Shown: positions 17,425 to 27,191, counted from the stretch's first letter. The stretch is DNA of 64,000 bases from Phyllobacterium phragmitis (GCF_002980495.1 NZ_PVBR01000003.1:124001-188000), one strand, 5' to 3'. Numbers and translations are program-made. Notes: a model not told the origin generated them from the letters alone.

Positions 17425-18786
17425 AACGACCGCCAGGGCGACGGCGACAATGTCCGAGTGCGCGGTCAGCGATCCGGGCAGAAGACGATACGTGGCCCAG
17501 GCGAGCAGTGCCGATGCGATGAAAAGGCCCTGTATCATGAGAAAATCGGCGGCGGATACCGGACCGACGCGCTGCATGAGAACGGCAAGAACCGGCACCC
17601 GCAACACATAGCCGCTGATCGCATAGGCCGCAGCCACGCCGACGGCGCCCCATTGCAGGCCGACGGCAAAGGCCAGAACCGTCGTCAGCGAGGAGTATAT
17701 ACCCCAGCGAAACATTGTTTTCGTCCGGCCCTGGCAGATGAATATCCAGCCTGTCGTACTCGAAATGGGCTGGATGAGGCCTGCGAGCCCCAGCCATGCG
17801 AAGATCGGCGCGACGGGCAGCCATCGCTGCCCAAAGAGAATACCGATAACCTGCTCGGAGGTCAGGGTCAGCGCCGCAATTCCCGGTATGGTGACGGCCG
17901 CAAGAAGCCAGTTGGTCCGCATGTAGATATCGCGGAACCGCGCCTTGTCGTCCTGGACACGGCTCAACAGCGGGATCATGACCCGCGTCAACGGCTGGTT
18001 GATGTTTTGCAGGGGGAATAGCAAAAGCTTGTAAGCCCGGTCGTAATAGCCAAGCTCGACGGCGCCCGAGAACTTGCCGATCAGGATGTTGTCGAGATTG
18101 CGGGAAAAGAAGTTGACGATGTTGAAGCCCGTCAGATTGGCGCCGAACGATATTATATCGGAATCGATTCCGAAGACTGGCCGGTCCGGTTTCCACTTGG
18201 CTGCTCGCCAGGCTGCAACGAGCGCCACGATCGCGGAGACCGCCGGTCCAATGACCAGCGACCAATAGCCCAATCCCGCATAGGCCGCGGCGATGACAGC
18301 CAGAAGTCCTGCCACCGCCGTTATGACGTCGTTGACCGCCAATTGCCCGAACTGAAGCTGCCGGTTCATCAGCGCGAATGGCAACGCCGCCAGGCTGCCG
18401 AAGAAAAGCGGCAGGCCTGCTGCAATGGTGATCCCCGTCATGCGCATGTCGCCATAAAATGCCGCGACCGCCGGAGCAAGCGCTGCAACGATCACCGTGC
18501 TGCAAAGGCCGACAAGTGCGCTGATCCAGAAAACCTGATTGAGTTGCCTTTGATCGATCGCCTTGCGTTGAATGACCGCTTGCTGCAGCCCGAGGTTCTG
18601 AAAGAGCCCGACAAATGCCACGATCGGGCCCACGGATGCGATGAGACCGAAATCTTCCGGCGCCAGCAGGCGGGCCAGAATGATGACGGAGAGGAACTGC
18701 AAGCCCATCTTGATGGCTTGCGCACCCGCTGTAACGATCCCGCCGCGAACGGCAATCCGACCGAACTGAGCCGGCTCCGCGTTCAC
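17326..18786 (-). CDS. Lipopolysaccharide/exopolysaccharide flippase, Wzx/RfbX (MATE-like PST) family
   Basis: 486 residues with about 12 to 14 hydrophobic helices across the whole length. Family start: GIVTAGAQAIKMGLQFLSVIILARLLAPEDFGLIA, then NLDNILIGKFSGAVELGYYDRAYKLLLFPLQNI, the classic Wzx central motif. It moves lipid-linked repeat units across the inner membrane. It is the last gene of a minus-strand operon and overlaps the upstream glycosyltransferase gene by four bases; its 3' end overlaps the convergent pyruvyltransferase gene. Confidence 0.92.
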   Translation of the reverse strand: MNAEPAQFGRIAVRGGIVTAGAQAIKMGLQFLSVIILARLLAPEDFGLIASVGPIVAFVGLFQNLGLQQAVIQRKAIDQRQLNQVFWISALVGLCSTVIVAALAPAVAAFYGDMRMTGITIAAGLPLFFGSLAALPFALMNRQLQFGQLAVNDVITAVAGLLAVIAAAYAGLGYWSLVIGPAVSAIVALVAAWRAAKWKPDRPVFGIDSDIISFGANLTGFNIVNFFSRNLDNILIGKFSGAVELGYYDRAYKLLLFPLQNINQPLTRVMIPLLSRVQDDKARFRDIYMRTNWLLAAVTIPGIAALTLTSEQVIGILFGQRWLPVAPIFAWLGLAGLIQPISSTTGWIFICQGRTKTMFRWGIYSSLTTVLAFAVGLQWGAVGVAAAYAISGYVLRVPVLAVLMQRVGPVSAADFLMIQGLFIASALLAWATYRLLPGSLTAHSDIVAVALAVVLNYAIALILVLLFPQPRKALSAVLSKVTSAIR

Positions 18787-19964
18787 GCGGCCGCCTTTGC
18801 TTCAGCCAGCCGGGTAACGATTTGCGCCAGACGATCAGCCAATATTTGCGCGTTGAAGTCAGCCTCGATCTTTCGCCTGGCGGCGAGCGAGACGCGCTCG
18901 CACTCCAGCGGGTTCCCGGCGATCCATGCCAGCTTGCCGGCGAGCGTTTCGACGTCCCTTTCAGGCGCCAGAAAGCCCGTCTTCTGGTCCGCGATAAGTT
19001 CGGGAATGCCCGAATGGTCGGTGCTGACCACGATCAGGCCGGCTGCCATCGCCTCCATCAAAGCCACCGGGATGCCCTCCATATCCCCATCGGCGGCGGT
19101 GACGCTGGGCAACAGGAAGACGTGTGCCTGCCGCAGCGATTGCTTGACTTCATCGTGAGGGCGGTTCCCCAGAAATGTCACCCGATCCGCGATCTCCAGA
19201 CTTTCCGCCAATCGTTGCAGGGTATGCAGAAGCTCTCCGCTTCCTATGATCGTATAATTCCAGTCGAGCCGCGGCCGCGACTTCGACAGCGCGCCAAGGG
19301 CGCGAAGGGCAAACTCTATTCCTTTTTTTTCGGTCAGGCGGCAAACCGAGATGAAGCGCAGCATGCCCTGGTCCCAGGAACGCCATGAATATCCGATCTC
19401 GTCGGTCCGCACGCCCATATGTTGCACCATGACCTGATCAGGGGGAGCACCCGCATCGATCAGCACCCTGCGGAACAGATCATTAACCGTCAGTTGAAGA
19501 CCGCCATGCTCGAAGATAGGCTTGTAACGCCAAAGAGTGTTGTCATGCAGGGGAACACCCACATCATTTCCATGGAATATGGTGACCAGGGGAACGGCGA
19601 TTTTTCTTCTCTTCAAAACACGGGCGATGCGCAGTCCGTTACCCCCAAAATGGGCGATAATCACATCGAAATTGCGGAGCTTGTCCGAGAATAGAATATC
19701 GATAGCCGTCGAGGACTTGTCCCACAGGCTTCCCGACCATCTTCGCAGGAATGGACGCAGCCGCCCGGCGCCCCCCCACCAGCAAACCGTATTGTCAGAC
19801 AAGGCCTGCCAGTCCCCCGGCCGGCCGCTTTTATATTGCTCCACCGCGTTCTCATTGCAGATGACGCCTACTTCAAAACCTCTTTCCAGCAATCCATGCA
19901 CTTGGTCCAACACGAAAGTTTCTGACAATGACGGGAACCTGTCTACAACCACCCCAATTTTCAT
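18783..19964 (-). CDS. Glycosyltransferase, GT4 family
   Basis: 393 residues. GT-B fold: N-terminal DRFPSLSETFVLDQVHGLLERGFEVGVIC, typical of ExoL/AmsK-type enzymes; FHGNDV loop; acceptor domain then FISVCRLTEKKGIEFALRALG and the donor-binding block GIPVALMEAMAAGLIVVSTDHSGIPELI with the EX7E-like glutamates. It transfers a nucleotide-sugar-derived residue to the growing repeat unit on the cytoplasmic face. Sugar specificity is not readable. It is coupled with the flippase gene. Confidence 0.92.
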   Translation of the reverse strand: MKIGVVVDRFPSLSETFVLDQVHGLLERGFEVGVICNENAVEQYKSGRPGDWQALSDNTVCWWGGAGRLRPFLRRWSGSLWDKSSTAIDILFSDKLRNFDVIIAHFGGNGLRIARVLKRRKIAVPLVTIFHGNDVGVPLHDNTLWRYKPIFEHGGLQLTVNDLFRRVLIDAGAPPDQVMVQHMGVRTDEIGYSWRSWDQGMLRFISVCRLTEKKGIEFALRALGALSKSRPRLDWNYTIIGSGELLHTLQRLAESLEIADRVTFLGNRPHDEVKQSLRQAHVFLLPSVTAADGDMEGIPVALMEAMAAGLIVVSTDHSGIPELIADQKTGFLAPERDVETLAGKLAWIAGNPLECERVSLAARRKIEADFNAQILADRLAQIVTRLAEAKAAA

Positions 19965-20019
19965 AATCTAGTGTTCTTCCGGTTTCCGAATATTTGCGGC
20001 GGTTTATCGTTACGCCCCA

Positions 20020-21099
20020 TTACGCCGCTTGTCTGGTCTTTTTACTGGAAGCTCGATCGAGAACATCGAGGAAAGTTGCAAACTGGCTCTGCGGGTTCAG
20101 CTGTGGCCGTTCGGAGAATTTCTTTGCCGCCCGCGAGAGCCGTTCGTATTCGCGTTCGTCGCTCCAAAGCCGCCTGATCGCTTCGACCCATTCCTCGAGC
20201 GGAGCATCATAGTCGAGCACCACCCCGCCATCACCGATCGCCTCCGGCAATCCGCCGCGCCGCGAGCCTACGACCGGTATGCCGCTGCAATGGGCCTCGG
20301 ATGCGACCCGGCCCCATGCCTCCTCCCATTTGCTGGGTGCGAGCAGGATCCTGGTGCGTCCATAGACGGTCTTCATGTCGCTGGTGCGGCTCTCCAGCCT
20401 GATATTCTTGAACGGCGCGATCGTCTGTTCGATCTGCGCCCGATGATCGGCGTCAAGCTTCCAGCTTTCCACGATCAGAAAGGGAATATCGGAGCATCGC
20501 TCGGCAATGCGCACGGCAAGCTCAAATCCTTTTTCATTATAGGGATTGATCAGCGTCACATACTCGCCCGTCGTCGGGGTCTGGTAAAGACCGGGATCAA
20601 TCGTCGGCGGAATGACCGTGGCATCGATTCCAAATTTGTTCTTGTAAGCCTGCGCCGTGAATTGGGAGTTCGCGATGTAGTGCGCCGAAGGCAGATCCCG
20701 CAGATCTCCGGCCAATTCATGGAATTCGACATTTCTGAGATAGACCACCAACGGCACGTTATACGACTGCAAGGCCTTTCCGATCGGCACCGACTTATGA
20801 CATTGCACCACTGCGACCTGCGGCTTCACGCGCTCGACGGCAAAGCCCACCGCTTCCCAGGGAAACCAGGCGCGGACAACGGGATATCCGGGGAAATTGT
20901 CGATCGCGGCCGGTTGCCGAAGCAGTTTCATCTTGGCGCGGGCCTTGAAGCCAAACACGCCGTCACCGAACAGGGCAGCCAGCACCGCGGCTTCGTGTCC
21001 GTGAGCGCGCAACTGTTCAACGAGGTGATGGGTACTCGATTGAACGCCGCCGTTGAATTCCGGATAATAGCCGTTGCCGCCGGCAAACAGAACATTCAT
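20020..21099 (-). CDS. Glycosyltransferase, GT4 family
   Basis: 359 residues. N-terminal FAGGNGYYPEFNGGVQSSTHHLVEQLRAHGHEAAVLAA shows the glycine-rich acceptor loop of GT4 enzymes; the C-terminal part has LAPSKWEEAWGRVASEAHCSGIPVVGSRRGGLPEAI with the conserved EX7E (E...E) block. It lies between the UDP-glucose dehydrogenase and the second glycosyltransferase gene. Given its neighbour, UDP-glucuronate or a related donor is possible, but this is inference. Confidence 0.9.
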   Translation of the reverse strand: MNVLFAGGNGYYPEFNGGVQSSTHHLVEQLRAHGHEAAVLAALFGDGVFGFKARAKMKLLRQPAAIDNFPGYPVVRAWFPWEAVGFAVERVKPQVAVVQCHKSVPIGKALQSYNVPLVVYLRNVEFHELAGDLRDLPSAHYIANSQFTAQAYKNKFGIDATVIPPTIDPGLYQTPTTGEYVTLINPYNEKGFELAVRIAERCSDIPFLIVESWKLDADHRAQIEQTIAPFKNIRLESRTSDMKTVYGRTRILLAPSKWEEAWGRVASEAHCSGIPVVGSRRGGLPEAIGDGGVVLDYDAPLEEWVEAIRRLWSDEREYERLSRAAKKFSERPQLNPQSQFATFLDVLDRASSKKTRQAA

Positions 21100-21128
21100 G
21101 GATGTGGTTCCTCGTTTTTCCGGCGTCT

Positions 21129-22508
21129 CTACGCCAGCGCCTGCTCCTTTGGCACAGTCAGCTCCGCCGCCACGATCGCTGCCGCCTTTCTACCAATGCT
21201 ATGATATTCGAGCCCGTAACGGGCCATGATTTTCGGATCATAGAGATTTCGTCCGTCGAAGACGACCGGCGTCTTCAAAGCCTCGCGCATCATGTCGAAG
21301 GACGGCGCCCGAAAAACCTTCCATTCGGTTGCAATAAGCAGGGCGTCGGCGCCCCGCAACGCTGCTTCCTTGGTTCCGCAAAGAAGCAGGTCATCACGCT
21401 GACCATAGATGTTCTGGCACTCCTGCATCGCCTCGGGATCGAAGGCTTGCACGGCCGCCCCGGCCTGCCACAGCGCCTCCATCAGCACGCGCGACGGAGC
21501 CTCACGCATGTCATCGGTGTTCGGTTTGAAGGCCAGGCCCCAAAGCGCGAATGTCTTGCCCTCAAGATCGCCCTTGAAATAGCGGTTCACCTTGTCGAAC
21601 AGGACCGATTTTTGCTCATTGTTGCGCTCTTCCACCGCCTTCAGCATCCTGGCATCGAAACTGACGCCTTCCGCCGTCTTGATCAGAGCACGCACGTCCT
21701 TGGGAAAGCACGAGCCGCCATATCCCAATCCCGGATAGATGAAGTCGTAGCCGATGCGCGGATCGCTGCCGATGCCCCTGCGGACTTCCTCGACATCGGC
21801 ATCGAGCCTTTCGGCCAGGCTGGACATCTCGTTCATGAAGCTGATCTTGGTGGCAAGCATGCAATTGGCCGCATATTTGGTGAATTCGGCGCTGCGTACG
21901 TCCATCACGATCATGCGTTCATGGTTGCGATTGAATGGAGCATAGAGTTCCCGTATCACCTTCTCGGCTTCCTGGCTGCTGGTCCCGACGATGATGCGGT
22001 CGGGTTTCATGCAGTCGGCCACGGCCGAACCTTCCTTGAGGAATTCCGGGTTCGACACGACGTCGAATGCGAGATCTTCGCGGGCTCGCTCCTTGAGTAT
22101 TTCAGCGATCCTGGACGCTATCCGGTCGCAGGTGCCGACCGGCACCGTCGATTTGCTGACGACGATCTTCGGCCCGTCCATTTCGCGCCCGATAATTTCT
22201 GCAACGGCAAGCACATATTGGAGATCGGCCGATCCGTCGTCGCCGGGCGGCGTACCAACCGCACTCATCAGGATCCGACCATGCTTCACGGCTGCCGCGG
22301 CATCCATCGTGAACCTGATGCGGCCGGCCGCGTGGTTTTCCCTGACAAGCCCCTCGAGGCCAGGCTCGTAAATCGGGATGATCCCCTGGTTCAGCCGCTT
22401 CACCTTGTCGGCGTCGATATCGACACAGACGACATCATGGCCGACCTCGGCCAGCACCGCCGCCTGCACCAGACCGACATAGCCAATTCCAAAGACCGTC
22501 AAATTCAT
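21129..22508 (-). CDS. ugd: UDP-glucose 6-dehydrogenase
   Basis: 459 residues from ATG 22508 (AGGA ahead), the first good site; fourteen more codons upstream are open but do not match the family. NAD-binding [26 protein letters not shown] at the start, [20 protein letters not shown], catalytic Cys in [10 protein letters not shown], and [19 protein letters not shown] in the C-terminal domain. It oxidises UDP-glucose to UDP-glucuronate, precursor of acidic exopolysaccharide or capsule. It is the first gene of the minus-strand polysaccharide operon (dehydrogenase, two glycosyltransferases, flippase). Confidence 0.95.
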   Translation of the reverse strand: MNLTVFGIGYVGLVQAAVLAEVGHDVVCVDIDADKVKRLNQGIIPIYEPGLEGLVRENHAAGRIRFTMDAAAAVKHGRILMSAVGTPPGDDGSADLQYVLAVAEIIGREMDGPKIVVSKSTVPVGTCDRIASRIAEILKERAREDLAFDVVSNPEFLKEGSAVADCMKPDRIIVGTSSQEAEKVIRELYAPFNRNHERMIVMDVRSAEFTKYAANCMLATKISFMNEMSSLAERLDADVEEVRRGIGSDPRIGYDFIYPGLGYGGSCFPKDVRALIKTAEGVSFDARMLKAVEERNNEQKSVLFDKVNRYFKGDLEGKTFALWGLAFKPNTDDMREAPSRVLMEALWQAGAAVQAFDPEAMQECQNIYGQRDDLLLCGTKEAALRGADALLIATEWKVFRAPSFDMMREALKTPVVFDGRNLYDPKIMARYGLEYHSIGRKAAAIVAAELTVPKEQALA

Positions 22509-22954
22509 TCGGTGGGTTCCTATGCAAGCGCCGGATCGCCATTGATCCAATCGTCGTAGGTCTCAAGCCAAAGGCCCAGTATAGCCGGAAAAGCGCCGCT
22601 GCTCACCTGGATCGAAATCGATGTCAGCAGCCGAATGCTCAAACTGCCGAGAGTAACGGAATTCCTCATGCGCATTCCCTGCCGCTTTATGAATGGCGCA
22701 TGAACGACGATAGGAAAAAGATGCTGCAGCGCAATACAACATCGTGACGCCATTGAAATATTTCGTGTGAATGTCGTCCGGCGTAAAGACACGATTACAA
22801 CATATATATGACACTTTTCTGCCTAATTTCATATTGCTGAAATAAATTTCATCAATATCAACAATAAAAATATTCCATTTAATCCCATCAATAGATCAAT
22901 CCGGAAGATCAGATGTAATCTCCGCATGAATTCTGTGCCGGGCGTAAACGGACG
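22509..22954. other. Intergenic region upstream of the polysaccharide operon
   Basis: 446 bases with no gene. The part at about 22795-22900 is strikingly AT-rich with many TA steps, unlike its GC-rich surroundings. It should contain the promoter of the ugd operon. AT-rich, TA-rich stretches are the known binding targets of MucR/Ros proteins, and a MucR gene lies at 31468; that link is inference. Confidence 0.5.
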
Positions 22955-23197
22955 ATGCAAGATGAGATCCGCGCCTGGCATGAGGAAGGTCGCCGCTTGC
23001 CGCTCAAGGACGCAGGGAGGGGAAGCGATGTTCTTGTTTTCGAGATCGCTGTCCGACATCAACTGTCCGGCAACGATGGCAGCTATGTCGCGCTTGCGCT
23101 TGAGCAAAAGGCATCATTAGCGACAGCCGACCGAAAAATGGCCGAGGCAGCCCGCCGGGAGGGCGTCACCATCGTCGGCCTACTTGCCCGTGGGTAA
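22955..23197 (+). pseudogene. PIN-domain toxin remnant
   Basis: 80-codon frame. The C-terminal part, NDGSYVALALEQKASLATADRKMAEAARREGVTIVG, matches the end of VapC-type PIN ribonucleases (conserved Asp after the first strand and DRKMAxAA). The N-terminal half with the first catalytic Asp and Glu is not recognisable, and the whole is about 50 residues too short. No antitoxin gene is present upstream. I read it as a decayed toxin gene; an intact small unrelated protein is less likely. Confidence 0.5.
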
Positions 23198-23222
23198 ATG
23201 AAGCGACCAACTATCTGATACT

Positions 23223-23252
23223 CCCGCGGCCCGGCGATGACCGGGCCGCGGG
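23223..23252 (-). terminator. GC-rich hairpin after the polyamine-type binding protein gene
   Basis: Perfect 12-bp stem CCCGCGGCCCGG (23223-23234)/CCGGGCCGCGGG (23241-23252), loop of six. No T-run on either strand. It lies 11 bases past the stop of the last gene of the minus-strand operon and probably terminates or protects its mRNA 3' end. Confidence 0.6.
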
Positions 23253-23263
23253 ATGAAAGCCTG

Positions 23264-24316
23264 TTATTGTTCGATCGTCTTGTTCCAGCGGCTGTTCCAC
23301 TCCGGCCGCTTGGCGTTGATCGCGTCCCAGTCCAACGTCACCGCAGTCTTCATATCGCCGTGGAAGGTCTTGAGCTTCTTTTCCGCCTCCGGCGTCGTCG
23401 CCTTGGCTTGTTCGTTCGATGGTACGATATTGCCGGCGGCGAGCGCCTTGGACTGGGCATCGCCTGAGAGAAGATAAGCGGCGAGCTTCTGTGCCAGTTC
23501 GGGCTCGGAATTGTTGGCGATGACGCATTCCGCCACCACCAGCATGACGGAGCCTTCCTTCGGCTGGGCATATTCCACCGGGATGCCCTTATCCTTGAGC
23601 GTCGAGACGGCGGTCGGTGTCAGCGGGAAGATGGCCGCTTCGCCGGTCTGAACCATTTCCGAAATCTTGGCGGAGTTCGGAATGAATTCGAGAACGTTCT
23701 TGCCGATGGTATCGGGGAACTTCTCGAAACCGGGCTCTACATTCTCCTCATTGCCGCCCTCGATGCGGTTGAACATCAAAAAGGCATGCAGCCCGTAGGA
23801 GGATGCCGCCGCCGACTGGAAGATGACCTTACCCTCGAATTTCGGATCGGCAAGATCCATCCAGGAGGTCGGGGCCGCCCAGCCGTTCTCGTCGAACATC
23901 TTCCTGTTATAGGCGATACCGGTCATGCCGAGGTCGATGCCTGCCGCCATGTCGTCTTTCAGCCGCGCGTTAGGCGCGATCTCATCCAGTTCTGGACTTG
24001 GCTTCAGCTTTTCGCACAGGCCCGCGCCGATGGCGCGCACCATCACCCCGTCATCGAGGAACATGAGGTGCATCTGCGGATTGTCCTTGGCCGCGGTCGC
24101 CTTGGCGAGGATATCGGAGGATGTGCCCGGCACGACGACGATCTTGACGTCATTGGCCTTTTCGAAATCCGGAAAGACGGCCTGCAGATAGGTACGCTCG
24201 AAATTGCCGCCATTCATGCCGACATAAAGTGTCTTCGTCTCCGCCAAGGCAGCACCCGAGGCGGTCAGCGCCAACGCGGCGATGCCGGTGGCAAATGCGG
24301 TTCGATGATTGATCAT
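23264..24316 (-). CDS. ABC transporter substrate-binding protein, spermidine/putrescine (PotD-like) family
   Basis: 350 residues. Signal peptide in residues 1-25 (TGIAALALTASGAALAE). Mature part starts TKTLYVGMNGGNFERTYLQAVFPDFEKAN and has GMTGIAYNRKMFDENGWAAPTSWMDLADPKFEGKV, typical of PotD/FbpA-like cluster D/F binding proteins. Periplasmic. It is the last gene of a seven-gene operon, an unusual place for a binding protein. The ligand may be an amine, amino acid or opine that feeds the dehydrogenase encoded just upstream. Confidence 0.9.
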   Translation of the reverse strand: MINHRTAFATGIAALALTASGAALAETKTLYVGMNGGNFERTYLQAVFPDFEKANDVKIVVVPGTSSDILAKATAAKDNPQMHLMFLDDGVMVRAIGAGLCEKLKPSPELDEIAPNARLKDDMAAGIDLGMTGIAYNRKMFDENGWAAPTSWMDLADPKFEGKVIFQSAAASSYGLHAFLMFNRIEGGNEENVEPGFEKFPDTIGKNVLEFIPNSAKISEMVQTGEAAIFPLTPTAVSTLKDKGIPVEYAQPKEGSVMLVVAECVIANNSEPELAQKLAAYLLSGDAQSKALAAGNIVPSNEQAKATTPEAEKKLKTFHGDMKTAVTLDWDAINAKRPEWNSRWNKTIEQ

Positions 24317-24320
24317 GCTA

Positions 24321-25514
24321 TTAAACTCCCCTTTGTTGCGGCTCTAAATTCTGCCCCGCACCCGAGCCGTGAATGGTGCGGTTGATGGATGTTGCCGCGT
24401 TCGATGCGAAGCGGGCGATCGAGAAGGCCTCGATCGGCGTCGTCGAGCGGCCGTCGCGAACAAGCTCGGCCAACACCTCGCCAACGCCAGGTGCGATCTG
24501 GAAGCCGGTGCCGGAAAAGCCGAAGGCATGGATCAGGCCCGGCGTCGTCCGGCTCGGCCCGATGACCGGGTTTCTGTCCGGCATCGACGCTTCCGTGCCG
24601 CTCCAAACGCGGATGGCATGGGCATGCGCGAGGCCGGGAAAAAGCGCTGCGGCGCGGTTCATCATGGCAAGCGCGCCTTCCCCACTTGGGCGCGAGAAAT
24701 CCGCGTCGGCAAGCGGCATCCCGCGTTCGCCGCCAACGATGCAATTGCCGCGCTCGACCTGCCTGATATAGATGCCGCCGCCCTCCATGCCGACATTGAC
24801 GTTCAGCACGGGGCTGAGCGGTTCCGTCACCACCATGGAGGGATAGATGCGTGTGAGCGGCACCGGCTCGCCAAAGAGCGCGGCAAATTGGTCGGCCCAG
24901 GCGCCGGCGCTGTTGATGACGATGCGGGCGGCGATATCAGTCCCCTCGCCCGCCTCCAGCGCAAATCCCGCGCCATTGCGGGTGATCTCCGTCACCGGGC
25001 TGTTCTCCAGCACATGCACCCCGGCGCGGCGCGCCGCAGCGGCAAAGCCGGTTGAGACGAGGCGTGGATTGGCATGCCCGTCACCGGGACAGAAGGAAGC
25101 GCCGACAATGCCCTTCCCGAGAAAGGCGAACCGCCGATGCAATTCGTTATGGCCGATGAGTTCCAGATCTAGATCAAAATCCGATACCTTTGCGGCATAA
25201 ATCTCGAGCGCGGCCATGTCAGCCTCATCCGCCGCCAGCTTGAGATGGCCCGAGCGCAGATATTCGCCATCGATATCGATCAGCGCCTTCAGGCGCGGCC
25301 ATATCGCGTGGGCGCGCTGCGCCAGCGGCAATTGTTCGGGCGGGCGGCCCTGGCGGCGCACGCCGCCATAATTGACGCCGCTTGCCTGAGCGCCGCAATA
25401 ACGCCCGTCGATCAGCGCGACGTCTATACCAGCCGTCCGCAGCGCCAGTGCAGCGGAGCTACCGACGAGGCCGCCACCGATGATCGCAACATCGACATTA
25501 AGACGCCGGCTCAT
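24321..25514 (-). CDS. FAD-dependent oxidoreductase, DAO family (HcnC/OoxB-like beta subunit)
   Basis: 397 residues from ATG 25514, whose ATGA overlaps the stop of the upstream gene; a longer frame runs into that gene and is rejected. FAD motif DVAIIGGGLVGSSAALALRTAGIDVALID at the start; the C-terminal VWSGTEASMPDRNPVIGPS and FGFSGTGFQIAPGVGEVLAELV close the flavin site. This is the amine-oxidising subunit in heterotrimeric dehydrogenases such as HcnABC, opine oxidase and D-hydroxyproline dehydrogenase. It works with the two proteins encoded upstream. Confidence 0.88.
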   Translation of the reverse strand: MSRRLNVDVAIIGGGLVGSSAALALRTAGIDVALIDGRYCGAQASGVNYGGVRRQGRPPEQLPLAQRAHAIWPRLKALIDIDGEYLRSGHLKLAADEADMAALEIYAAKVSDFDLDLELIGHNELHRRFAFLGKGIVGASFCPGDGHANPRLVSTGFAAAARRAGVHVLENSPVTEITRNGAGFALEAGEGTDIAARIVINSAGAWADQFAALFGEPVPLTRIYPSMVVTEPLSPVLNVNVGMEGGGIYIRQVERGNCIVGGERGMPLADADFSRPSGEGALAMMNRAAALFPGLAHAHAIRVWSGTEASMPDRNPVIGPSRTTPGLIHAFGFSGTGFQIAPGVGEVLAELVRDGRSTTPIEAFSIARFASNAATSINRTIHGSGAGQNLEPQQRGV

Positions 25515-26896
25515 TCCACCGTCTCCCGTTTCTGTTCTGTCTTCAGCGTCAAGGGCAGCGGCTTGACTGGGGCCTGCGCGCGCAACCGGCCGACAGCTTC
25601 GATGCCCTGCCCGGTTTCGGAGCCAAGAATTTCCGCCGCCGCCGCGCCGCAAAAACGCCCCTGGCAACGGCCCATGCCGATGCGGCTGACGGCCTTGAGC
25701 CGATTGACCTCATCGAGCGCGAAATCGCGCACCGACTGGCGCAGAGTGCCGGTGCTCACCTCCTCGCATCGGCAGACGAGCGTTTCATCGGCGACCCGCT
25801 TCGCCCAATGTGCGGGGTAGGGAAAGGCTGCCTCCAGCACATCGCGGAAGCGGTCGATATGGCTGATCTTGCGCTCCAGAACCGCTGCCCGTTCAGGCGC
25901 GTATGGCAGGTCGCGATCCTCCAGCAGGGCCAGTGCGGCGCGCTCGCCGGCAAGTTCCGCCGCATCGGCTCCGGCGATTCCGGCACCGTCGCCGGCGAGA
26001 TAAACACCCGCGATACTGCTGCGTCCGCTGATATCGCGCTGTGGCAGAAAAGCCCGGTCACGCGCATTGAAGGAAAAGGCGCAACCGGCGAGATCGGCGA
26101 GTTGGGTCTCGGAGCGCAACGACAGGCCATAACCGATGCCGTCGCAGGGCAGGTTGCGCTCGCGTCCGCCCTGCCGCCAGCGGACGCTCGTCACACGCGT
26201 TTCGCCCTCAATGGCGAAATCCTCGATGCCATGGTGAATAGCGACGCCGCGCAGCTTTAATTCCGCGACAAAACGCATGCCGCGCAGCACGATGCCGGGG
26301 GCAAGCGCCAGGCCGCGCAGGAGATGACGCTTGGCCATCAGCGGGGCGGCGTCGAGCACGGCGGCGACATCGACGCCGGCCTTCATATATTGCCAGGCGA
26401 CGAGATAGAGCAGCGGTCCGCAGCCGGCGAAGACGACGCGGCTGCCGATGGCGCAGCCCTGCGCCTTGAGGGCGATCTGCGCGCCGCCAAGCGTGAAGAC
26501 ACCCGGCAACGTCCACCCCGGAACGGGCAGCACACGATCGCTTGCCCCTGTCGCCAGGATGAGGCCGTCATAGACGACCTCGCGGCTAACGCCTGCGACC
26601 GCGACATGCGCCTTTCCGTTATCGAGGTTCCAGACAAGCGCCTGCGGCCAATAGTCGATGCGCCCGGAAAGTGCCGCGAAATCGCGGTGGAGCCGCTCCG
26701 CCTTGGGTGCTTCGGAGCCGTAGAGCGCACGGGTGCTGCGTCCATCTTCGATGAGCCGCTGGCGATAGATTTGCCCGCCGCAGGCCGGTGCTTCATCGAC
26801 GACGAGCGGACGCAGGCCGGCGGCAACGAGCGCTTGCGCCGCGCGCACGCCTGCCGGACCGGCACCGACGATGAGCGGTTGCCGTTGGTTTTTCAT
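25511..26896 (-). CDS. NAD(P)/FAD-dependent oxidoreductase with BFD-like [2Fe-2S] domain (HcnB/OoxA-like alpha subunit)
   Basis: 461 residues from ATG 26896, which overlaps the stop of the ferredoxin-like gene. N-terminal FAD motif IVGAGPAGVRAAQALVAAG, second dinucleotide site SRVVFAGCGPLLYLVA, and AGDGAGIAGADAAELAG. The C-terminus has a BFD-like cluster site: CRCEE, then 34 residues later GRCQGRFC. This set matches the alpha subunits of opine oxidase, HcnB and D-hydroxyproline dehydrogenase. It passes electrons from the DAO-type subunit onward, probably to quinone. Confidence 0.88.
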   Translation of the reverse strand: MKNQRQPLIVGAGPAGVRAAQALVAAGLRPLVVDEAPACGGQIYRQRLIEDGRSTRALYGSEAPKAERLHRDFAALSGRIDYWPQALVWNLDNGKAHVAVAGVSREVVYDGLILATGASDRVLPVPGWTLPGVFTLGGAQIALKAQGCAIGSRVVFAGCGPLLYLVAWQYMKAGVDVAAVLDAAPLMAKRHLLRGLALAPGIVLRGMRFVAELKLRGVAIHHGIEDFAIEGETRVTSVRWRQGGRERNLPCDGIGYGLSLRSETQLADLAGCAFSFNARDRAFLPQRDISGRSSIAGVYLAGDGAGIAGADAAELAGERAALALLEDRDLPYAPERAAVLERKISHIDRFRDVLEAAFPYPAHWAKRVADETLVCRCEEVSTGTLRQSVRDFALDEVNRLKAVSRIGMGRCQGRFCGAAAAEILGSETGQGIEAVGRLRAQAPVKPLPLTLKTEQKRETVE

Positions 26897-27183
26897 GCGG
26901 GGTCTCCTGTCCCCGTGAGGATCTGCATACCGGCGGTGAGCCGTGTCGTGCAGGCGCGGGTCCGCTCGCCATTTGCAAGCGTTACCCAGCAATCCTGACA
27001 GGCCCCCATCTGGCAGAAGCCGGCGCGTGGGCTCCCGGAAAACTCGCTGGAGCGCACGGCGATACCGGCGCTGAGGATGGCGGTGAGCAATGTGTCACCC
27101 TCCCGCCCGACACAAGGGTTTCCATCGACCGTAAAGGGAACCGGTGCATGATCATGGCGGGAGATGCGGTGAAAAAGCTGCAT
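26893..27183 (-). CDS. (2Fe-2S)-binding protein (HcnA-like gamma subunit)
   Basis: 96 residues from ATG 27183, eight bases after the permease stop. A plant-type ferredoxin pattern is visible: Cys57, Cys62, Cys65 in CQMGACQDC and Cys78 in RACTTRL. N-terminal part VDGNPCVGREGDTLLTAILSAGI is the usual beta-grasp start. It is the small electron-transfer subunit of the three-part dehydrogenase and is followed with overlap by the alpha and beta subunit genes. Confidence 0.88.
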   Translation of the reverse strand: MQLFHRISRHDHAPVPFTVDGNPCVGREGDTLLTAILSAGIAVRSSEFSGSPRAGFCQMGACQDCWVTLANGERTRACTTRLTAGMQILTGTGDPA

Positions 27184-27191
27184 TGCCTGCC

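Noticed and set aside
21102-22559. A 485-codon plus-strand frame
   Set aside because: Antisense of the UDP-glucose dehydrogenase gene; no recognisable protein features.
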